DNA of 64,000 bases from Ditylenchus dipsaci (Eukaryota; Nematoda; Chromadorea; Rhabditida; Anguinidae). Below the pieces are notes generated by a model that saw nothing but the letters and a program-made list of their open reading frames with translations, did no database searches and had not been told where the DNA came from. A program made the position numbers and the translations under genes. Of this stretch, positions 56,350 to 64,000 are shown in pieces (position 1 is the stretch's first letter; every line of letters starts with the position of its first letter). The DNA lies in contig SADC01001378.1 of assembly GCA_004194705.1 (NCBI GenBank), forward strand, positions 124,001-188,000. Direction: 5' to 3'.

Positions 56350-58500
56350 ACAAGCAATCGACGTTTCTGAATCAAATTACCCATTGAGATCGATTATATA
56401 TACAATAATTAGAAATTTATTTAAAAAGTTCAATTAAAAGATCTTTGAAAATAGTAAACTTGGGTTCTTATGCGGTATAATATTAGAATCAATATTTTCG
56501 CGAATCTGTTCATTGCGTTTATTAACTCGCATAAGCACTATTGATTTCAGTTTTTAAATTTTGTTTGAGCACCTGAAATTTTCGAAATCGACCAAAAATG
56601 TTTCTAATTTTTAAAGGGCCGAAAAATTATTGGGTCAGCTCTATAATTAGAGAGTTTACAGTGAGCAGCAAATTATTTTGAGCTATCAAATCTAGGTTAC
56701 TGTTCACGATAAAAGCATTGAAACAAATTGTTATTTTAAAAATTTATCTATTTATTAGTGACTCTCTTTCAAACCAGTTTTTATGGGCATTTAGGTGATG
56801 TCGTCCTGAAGGAGATTAGTTGCAACAGAACATAGTATTTTCCACAGTCAAACAAGTGTAATACATAAATCAGTGCCACAGAAATTTTTCTAAAACAAGA
56901 CTTATTTATGTAAAGATGTGTTGATTAACCGGTGCAGTCAGCTTATATTTTGTGCTTTACATTTTATTTGTTTGAAGTCCTAGGAAAAACTAGTCAAATA
57001 AAAATATTTTAAATTATAGCGATATCACAAAATACACATTTTAGCCTTTTTCTTGAGCAAATTAAAAACGGACAAAAAAGTTTTGTCAACGTTTATCGAA
57101 AAATTAGTCTTACGATAAATACAAGAAGGCTGAGTATGCCAAACTATGCGTTTCATGCAGAATTCCATGTTGACCATAAAGACTAAGGTCTCTTACAACG
57201 AGCAGGTGTAGGTGCAGGTCTGAGTCGAGGTCGATGTTATGTTCTTACAGTGACGGAAGATTGATAACCCTATACTACTTTTAAAAACTAGGCAGAAAAT
57301 TTTAAAAGTTTAGATGAGAACGCCAGTAAAACTTGATCAAGAAATAAAAAAATGCTGGTCTTCGCATTTCCTCCGTGTCGGGCACTGGCATGCCCTTTAA
57401 GATAACAAAAATATAGGGACGTGCTTTTTATTTTTTTCAAAGCACCTTAAATTAAAAAAAACGGATCCTTTTGCTGTCAAAACAGCTGTTTTGTTAAACA
57501 AAAAAGCTAAAAGCATGGCGTTGGCTATACACATGCTTGTCGCTTCATCAAAACCCACTTGAAGTAATATTAGCCACTGCTACTAAAAACTGGCAAGCAA
57601 TAAAAATCAGTAAAAAAGCAGAGAAGATAAGAAGAACAAATGAGAAGCAACTAAAACAAGCAGGAACTTTGATGTGATCAATCTTTTTTCATCCTCATCA
57701 TACACTTTTGGCTTACTATTGCTTTTTAGAATGACCATAGTTTTTCTTTTCGCTAGTGTAGTTTTTTTTATCGTTTTTGAAAGCCTGGTCGATTTTTAGA
57801 AAATTCATTTTTCGAAAGACATGAATTGTCACATATTTACCATAACTGTGTCACTAAGTCTCAATATGGTTCTAGTGGAGAATAGGATGCCAAATATGCC
57901 TTAATCACTCCTGTTGATTTTTTTCATGAAAACTAGTTTGGTGTGCTGTTTTTTAGGAACCAAGTGAACCATAATCAGTCTGATCACCACAATTAGAATA
58001 TCACTACGACCATAATGAACAAGAAAGATTAAGCTTTTTTCATGAAAATCAACTGGTCGACTAAAGCATATTTTGGCACCCAATTTTCCACCAGAACCGT
58101 TTCGTTCAATGATTAATCAGCCCCGAAATTAATCTCGCATCCGAGTAACCAGGTGACCAAAATTAAGGGTGTTTTTCAAGCATGAAAAAATTTGATTTAG
58201 AGTTTAGCATTTTAACATCATCTTTCTAGTGAAATCCTAGTTCTGAGATAGATATTTTATAAAAAATCGATTTCTCAACAAAATCCGAGTTTTTTTATAG
58301 TTTTTCGTATTTCGGCCATATTTCCAAGAATATTTTTTACAAAATATATATCTCAGAACTAGAATTTTTAAACATCATTCTGTGATAGATTTTGTAGCTA
58401 TTACGCTACGCTACAACATTATGAAAAGACGTTGTTAAACTCTAAATCAAACTTTGGTCATGCTTGAAAAATTAACTTCATATCGCAACCACCTTATACA
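56350..58500. other. No gene recognised
   Basis: AT-rich sequence with a foldback at ~58190-58450 (GATTTAGAGTTTAGCATTTTAACATC... against AACGTTGTTAAACTCTAAATC) and no exon or RNA gene that I can support. Confidence 0.4.
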
Positions 58501-58507
58501 TAAATGG

Positions 58508-58716
58508 CAGGGCTCCGAATGAAAAATTTAAAAAAAGGACATTTGGGTAAAAAAAGGACATTTTGACTAGTTTTGAAGTAAAAGGCTCATTTTATTCAGG
58601 GCTTGTTGCCATTTTGAAGCGGAAAAAAATGACTTTGACTGAATTTTCAAAAATAAAAAAAGATTTGGGTGCCAAAAAAGGACAAATCTTTTTAAAAAGG
58701 ACGATTCGGAGCCCTG
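58508..58716. mobile_element. hAT MITE with perfect 8 bp duplication
   Basis: Ends CAGGGCTCCGAAT and ATTCGGAGCCCTG, flanked by ATAAATGG on both sides (58500-58507 and 58717-58724). Inner AAAAAAGGACATTT words are repeated. The open frame across it (58563-58844) is not a gene. Confidence 0.85.
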
Positions 58717-59323
58717 ATAAATGGTTTGATCCAGGTGGGGTTGGCAAAGTGTACGTTTTAAGACTAAATTTATGGGACACACTAATTTCTGTCAGAATTG
58801 GCATACATTTTTCTATTATTTTAGTTTTTCAAAGAAATAAATAGATTCGAAATAGCCTATTTTATCCAGTGCTTATTTCTTTTCAGATTTTGACTTCAAA
58901 TTATGAAAAATAAGTTTTTGGAGTTATATAAATAAAGATGTTTGAAAGCCCTACTTTGAATACTTACACCATTTGCAAAAAAAGCCGGTAGCATCAGTAG
59001 ACAGATTCGGTTTTGCAGAATGGAGGAAAGGCTAAGATATGTATAATAAAAGACAGAAAATTGGCTTGGACGCATGCCTCTTGGCTACACCAAAGTAAAC
59101 TAATTATAAAAACGTGTAAGCTTCAGGGAGTTCTCTGCAACTTTTTTTACTTTTTTTTATTATTATTTTAGCAAGTTTTTTGTTTTCGAAAAAGTGCTTG
59201 TAAAAACCGCACGTTTATTTTGGCTAAACATTTTTCCTAATTATTTGAAAAATAATAATACAGTGGACTCTAGATAATACGGACTTATTCTATTGGTCTT
59301 ATCGCGTTTAATTAAAACTATTA

Positions 59324-60169
59324 CAGTCAACCCTCGATATAGTGGCCCCCTCGGGAACGGCCATAGGGGCCACTATATCGAGGGGCCACTATATCGGGGG
59401 GCCACTATATCGAGTTTTTCTTTACGAAATTGTCTTAGGGGGCCACTATATCGAGGGTCGACCTTTTTAACTATAAACCACTGAAGCTATGAACTTATTC
59501 AATACCTTAATATTTCACAGTTAGTACCATTTTTCAGTGATAAATCGATACCCTCTATTTTGAGAACCGATTGTTGAGAGGTTAGTTGGGCAATCTCCCA
59601 GTAATAAATAAAAAAACGTAATAGTCTAGTTAAAGTGAAATAGCCTCATTGGTAGGAGCATCTGAATCCGCTAAAAGTTGGCAGTGGGTTCGGTAGTGGA
59701 TTTTCAGTCGAAGAATATTTTTTTCGACTTTAACTATTTCGTGTCAATTTTTCTCAAATTTAGCTGGTAAACACTATTTTCAGACTCAAAAATATTCCCC
59801 TTGGCAATAAGCATCCCTTTTTATTACAGCTCTTTGTTACGACCTACTTCTGCTGTTTTCCAAGAGACAGAAAGTAATATTCACAACGATATGAATAAAC
59901 ATTGTAGATGGTGTAGGTTTGAAAACGATAAAAATTGAAAATACTAATAAAAATAGGTTTTTGACTAACTACTTTGCGATTAAAATCAGATGTTTTCCTT
60001 GGGGGCCGTTATATCGAGGGTATGTTTTCTTAGTCGGGACCGGCCATAGGGGCCACTATATCGAGGGGGCACTATATCGAGGGTCTAACTCCTTATATTT
60101 TGGTCAAATCCAACCAAATAGGGCCAAAGGGGCCACTATATCGGGGGCCACTATATCGAGGGTTGACTG
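59324..60169. mobile_element. TA-flanked element, CAGTCAACCCTCGATATAGTGGCC ends
   Basis: Ends CAGTCAACCCTCGATATAGTGG and the exact inverse, with TA on both sides. Sub-terminal GGGGCCACTATATCGAGG repeats occupy both arms (59340-59460 and 60000-60165). The ~540 bp middle contains a tRNA-like stretch at 59641-59705 and no transposase. Confidence 0.7.
59641..59705 (+). repeat. tRNA-like sequence, probably SINE-derived
   Basis: TAGCCTCATTGGTAGGAGC fits an A-box and GTGGGTTCGGTAGTGG a weak B-box at suitable spacing. The acceptor stem and anticodon loop do not fold properly, so a functional tRNA is unlikely. Confidence 0.35.
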
Positions 60170-60179
60170 TAACAGTAAA

Positions 60180-61780
60180 CGCTCGGTAATACGGCTAAAA
60201 CAGATAAAAAGTGCCTTTTCAGATTTTTAGCTGTTTTGACATCCATGGTAGGAATTTCTTTAATTATGCTCAACACCTATCACTTTTTTTGTTTTTTTCC
60301 ATGCTTTTTTCATTAAAAAACACTAATGCATCCAAAAATTAGGCCGGATTAACCTATTTTGCACTAAACTACATCATTTTTTAAGGTCAGAGATATATGT
60401 GTGATCTGCACCCTTTCACACCCAATTTACACGCTCTCTGCTGGACTCATAATGGTATCCTCCAGGAACCGGTCGTCTCAATGTTCTCGCATCACCACTA
60501 ACTTGCAATAGGGCGGTGCAATAAAATTCACTAGTTCTATTCAAAAAATTTCTATTACCCAGATTTTTATGAGTGGTCCCATTGATTGGTGAATGCCTGA
60601 ATTACGAGCAACCCCAAATCTTTGCTCTATTTGGACACATTTTACAGGAAAAAAAGTGGAAGAGGGAGAAAGACAAGAGTGTAAAGTGGTTATGTGTGTG
60701 CGAAGGTCATCTCACTTAATACATTACTACTGCTAGTCTATGACTACTTTTTATGATTTTTAAAAAAGGAAAGAATTTTTAATTTTATTGATTTTAAAAT
60801 AAAAATGTTAGGATGTTTATTATCCACCGTGTTTTCAGCTATCCAAATAAAGTCCCAACACTCATGTTTACTTTCAAAAATTATATTGATTACATTTAAC
60901 ATGAAAATTCAAAAAAAAAATTAAGGAACTACTATTTTATACAGAGTGCTTTAAAAAAATAAAATTGTTTTAATCTTGGAAAATTTCAGTGAACTTTGAA
61001 ATTGCGCTACAAATCAGTGCAAAACTGTTAATACAGCGCAAAATAATTTGAGCCTGTCAAAATGATTTCATTCTTTATAATTATTTTTTCGCGGGGATTT
61101 TTTTTATCAAAGAAACTGAAAAGTGCTAGTCCATGAGCTCAGTAAGTGGGTGGTCAATCATTAGGTCAGGGCTTTCAAACAACTACAATGTGTCTAGCTT
61201 GAAAAATTTATACAGACTCAAGCAATTTTAATTTAAAAAACACTCTGTTTAATAATAATTAAATTACTTTATTACAAAAAATGGTCGCTTTAATTCGATT
61301 TGATTTACTGGCTCACATTCTTAAAGTAAACATAGATCTGATTGCATTTTTAGATCACCAAGATGCTCATAAAAGTCTTGAAAACTAGGGCAAAATTGTA
61401 AAGAATAATTTCTTGAAATGCAAACTTTCAAAAGTAAATCATCTGCACTTCCGAAATGTTGCAATAATTTTGGCATGAGCTCAGTTTTGACCTAAAATGA
61501 ATGCAACAGTGTTTTTACACGCACTTTCAAGTTTTTTTCTAGCATATTGGCCGGCCTAGCTCGTGATTAAGCTATACGCGTAAAAAAAGCATTAAGCTTT
61601 AAAAAATGTAGCCATCCATTTCACTTTAGACAGAAATACTGTCCTTGTTCCGCAATCAGACAGAATAAATTTGTCATAATTTCTCCCTGTCAATTTTTTT
61701 GATTTTTAGCAGGTTATATCGAGACTTTACTGTATTCACTGTGACTCCAATTATACCAATCTAAAACTTTACCATTTAGT
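60180..61780. other. No gene recognised
   Basis: AT-rich sequence upstream of the transporter gene, presumably with its promoter and 5' exon. No coding domain or strong repeat seen. Confidence 0.4.
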
Positions 61781-61789
61781 AACAGAACC

Positions 61790-63729
61790 GAAAATGGTAG
61801 CAACTACTACCAAAAAGAGCTGTCGGAAGGGCGTTTTCGAATGGTTGTTTTAGTATTAGGAACTGCATGTTTGTCTATGATGCTCGCTAATATTCTTACC
61901 CTTAATTTTACTATTTTGTGCATGACTGAAGGCAAGTACAGATGGGATGATTTTACAATTGATTTGGCATTGGTAGGTTTCTAAAAAGTTTTAGATGTTA
62001 AAGTATTGCTAATTTTTGCAGATGTGTTTGAGCGAGTAGACTGGGAAAGAAGAACGCCCAAAGAATTGCCGGAAGTACCTCAAAGTGAACAACGCCCTGA
62101 CTACCCCAAATGAGATTTCCTGTAGATGTGGAAATACCTGGGATTCGAATGCCCTCTCCGGGTTTCAACTGCAGAGTTTCAGACTGGCTAGGCAGAATCC
62201 TCAACTCTTCTTGCGCCTTATGAAAACTATTATTGTAGGCTGAGCCAATAAAAAAAACTTGAAAAATGAGCTGTATTATCAGGTAGAAGTGAGTGAAAGA
62301 GTAGCTGTGCGTCTAGGAGAAAAACTGGACCCTAGAAACATCGACTTCAGCAAGTTTAGAGATGGTAAGCATTAATCATTTTCTTTAATTTTTAAGTTAG
62401 ATAATGAAAGGGGGTCAAAAGATCCAATTATGGCATATACGGCATTTATATATCAGTCGAAAAAAACATGGATATATTAAAATATTTTATTATTAACAAT
62501 CAGACCATCACCAAAATTAGAAATTTATCAAATCTGATCAATAATTCATTTGCCTACAAAATGGTCGATTAAAAGCTTCGAATTTGTTTGAACTTTGAGT
62601 TAAGACAGTTCCTAAAAATGCTCAAAAAGGTTGGCTCTATATGTGCTGAATTAGCCCGAAGGAACTGCCTTAGTTCGGAAAACATGCTGAACATGCTGAT
62701 ATATCGTGCATGCTGAAGCCTGTCCTAAAGTACCAATAGGGTTGGCGACCCATCGAAATTTTCGACTCGATGTGAAAAGTCGAAATCAACTGGTCGAGTC
62801 ACCAACACTAGCTACCAACCTTGCATCTAAGCCAGAGATAAAATTTCTAAAAAAATCGAAAAAAAAAATCAACAAGGGACACCAGGGAAATTTTTTTCGG
62901 GACCACATCAAGAGACATTAATGTCTTGTTCACGTACTTCCAGTTCGGATCAAGGTGTTCACGTAGCCGAAAATCCTAACTCGAAGTACGTGAACAAGCC
63001 ATAAGACATGTAGAGCAAAAAGGTTGATGCAGTTTTCAGGCTTTAACCTGACTGACATAAATGAAGATGTTGTGCTGCGAGTCAAGGATTACATTCTCAG
63101 AAAAGTGCAGTATGCTCGATTTGAGTACGAAAGGTTTGATGCTGAAGGCAGGAATATTAGTGTTTGGAAGAATGTTACTCTCGATGTAAACTTTACTTTT
63201 TAAAAAACCACTGCCGTCTACGACAACGAGAATTTCGTAATTTTAATTGGCGTGGGACAGCTTTTTACTCCGAAAATGAACAAAATTGTTATTTTTTCAA
63301 ATTAAAAAGGGATTTTTTAATAGTAATTTTTATTCAAAGAAATGATTTCGTGCATTTTTAAAGTAAAGAACTGTACCCCGCTAATTCAAATTACGAAATG
63401 TCGTAAACGGCAATAGTCCTTTAACGAAAATATTAATTATATTATGGTAAAATTTGAAGGACGTGGAGCTGCACAACATTACTTGGAATGGGGTTATCAA
63501 GGGCAGAGTCAGGATATTTGACCAGCCTGCCGACTACCATTTCAGTCCATCCCAAAAAGCTCTTCTCTTTGCTATAGTGGCTGTAGGAGCTTTACTGGCT
63601 ATAGCTTTTGTTAGTTTTTCCATAGAAAAGTTCGGATGCAGGTGAGCTTGTTTTTAAAACTCAATACTCACAAGTGGCTTTTTAATCAAATAAAATTCTT
63701 GTTCCTTTATTTGATTTTACGCCTAAAAG
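61790..63729 (+). CDS. MFS transporter, SLC17-like, N-terminal part
   Basis: A multi-pass solute transporter whose 3' part is beyond the window or not resolved. Exons: ~61790-61972 (FRMVVLVLGTACLSMMLANI then LTLNFTILCM, TM1), 62040-62234 (KEERPKNCRKYLKVNNALTT, cysteine-containing loop), 62283-62364 (VEVSERVAVRLGEKLDPRNI), 63040-63185 (NLTDINEDVVLRVKDYILRK), 63460-63641 (DYHFSPSQKALLFAIVAVGA then LLAIAFVSFSIEKFGC, TM2), possibly from 63730 (AFTMRNLF). 'LNFT' at the end of TM1, a large glycosylatable loop (NFT, NLT, NIS, NVT, NIT) and 'S..QK.LLF....GALL......EKFG' fit the SLC17 branch. The 62040 acceptor was chosen because it is the only one that keeps phase. The substrate cannot be told. Confidence 0.7.
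62925..63003. repeat. 80 bp hairpin MITE in transporter intron
   Basis: TTGTTCACGTACTTCCAGTTCGG and the inverse CTAACTCGAAGTACGTGAACAA. It is the minimal form of the 41555-41945 family. Confidence 0.75.
63200..63424. mobile_element. TTAA MITE in transporter intron
   Basis: TTAA at both ends, with CTGCCGTCTACGACAACGAG on the left and its inverse (CATTTCGTAATTTGAATTAG side) on the right. Close to the 52631-52915 copy, sharing AATTTCGTAATTTGAATTAG and TGCATTTTT words. It makes up most of the 63186-63459 intron. Confidence 0.7.
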
Positions 63730-64000
63730 CGCATTCACAATGAGGAATCTGTTTGCGGATGCTGAAACAGACTACTCACTAAGAATGTGCGACGCAGAAT
63801 CCTCGCTTTTTACTGTTTTCCCCAAAATTATTCAGTTGGCGTGGTTTTTTATTTTCCAGTTGCTTAAGTGTCTTCTCACATCATATAGTTGAGGTTTAGG
63901 GCTATCAAACTAGCAATTGACCAAATAAAAATTTCTTCAAAAACTCAGATAAAATTTTAAGATCCGCCAAGAATTCTGACTCAAATTTGAGTGCGGATGC

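Noticed and set aside
58563..58844. 93-codon frame on the plus strand
   Set aside because: It runs across the hAT MITE at 58508-58716 and into its flank; no domain and no splice context.
61998..62204. 68-codon minus-strand frame
   Set aside because: It is the antisense shadow of the transporter exon at 62040-62234, which keeps splice phase and has the cysteine-rich loop.

Overview
This is an AT-rich eukaryotic window. Its genes are split by many introns, several only about 45-57 bp long, with GT...AG ends and T-rich acceptors (ttttag, tttcag, tttatag). The proteins recovered are animal ones: a two-PDZ NHERF-type scaffold, a CDC50/TMEM30 flippase subunit, a GSKIP-domain protein, two globins and an MFS/SLC17-like transporter. 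A small-intron invertebrate is the best fit. The intron style, the N-myristoylation-type globin and the MFS signature are compatible with a nematode, but that is inference. Almost none of the host genes appears as one long open frame; they had to be assembled exon by exon.

Layout. 1-10,060 is repeats: a ~2.2 kb segment present twice (1-2183 and 7308-9494), a Tc1/mariner relic, and a decayed MULE at ~3922-5502. 10,185-12,395 (minus) is globin gene 1. 12,515-16,660 is two adjacent MULE-type elements, one carrying a FLYWCH/MULE transposase. 17,897-19,280 is another array-armed element. 20,400-22,600 is a stack of nested foldback elements and a hAT element. 24,349-26,958 (minus) is globin gene 2. 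28,680-31,000 is a cluster of palindromic MITEs. 31,137-38,351 (minus) is the NHERF-like gene, with several MITEs in its introns. 39,000-50,600 is almost entirely mobile-element derived (hAT, MULE-type, SINE pair, TTAA MITE). 51,080-53,152 (plus) is the TMEM30 gene, 54,592-56,107 (plus) the GSKIP-domain gene, and ~61,790 to beyond 63,730 (plus) the transporter, which may run off the right edge.

The most unusual theme is a group of MULE-like transposons whose two ends are built from inverted arms of short tandem repeats. Each element has its own repeat unit. Most begin with a short G/A-rich terminus such as GGAC, GTAC or GGGACG and are bounded by 8-11 bp target duplications. At least six occur here (3922-5502, 12524-13517, 13676-16621, 17897-19280, 31585-31992, 47712-49308), plus a related one at 42200-43136. 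One still carries FLYWCH and MULE transposase segments. Others have lost most or all coding sequence.

Caution: the two copies of the 2.2 kb duplication differ largely by single-base gains and losses, and at least two host exon sets need one missing base to stay in frame. This looks like residual indel error in the assembly, so frameshifts should not be read as pseudogenes without raw-read support.
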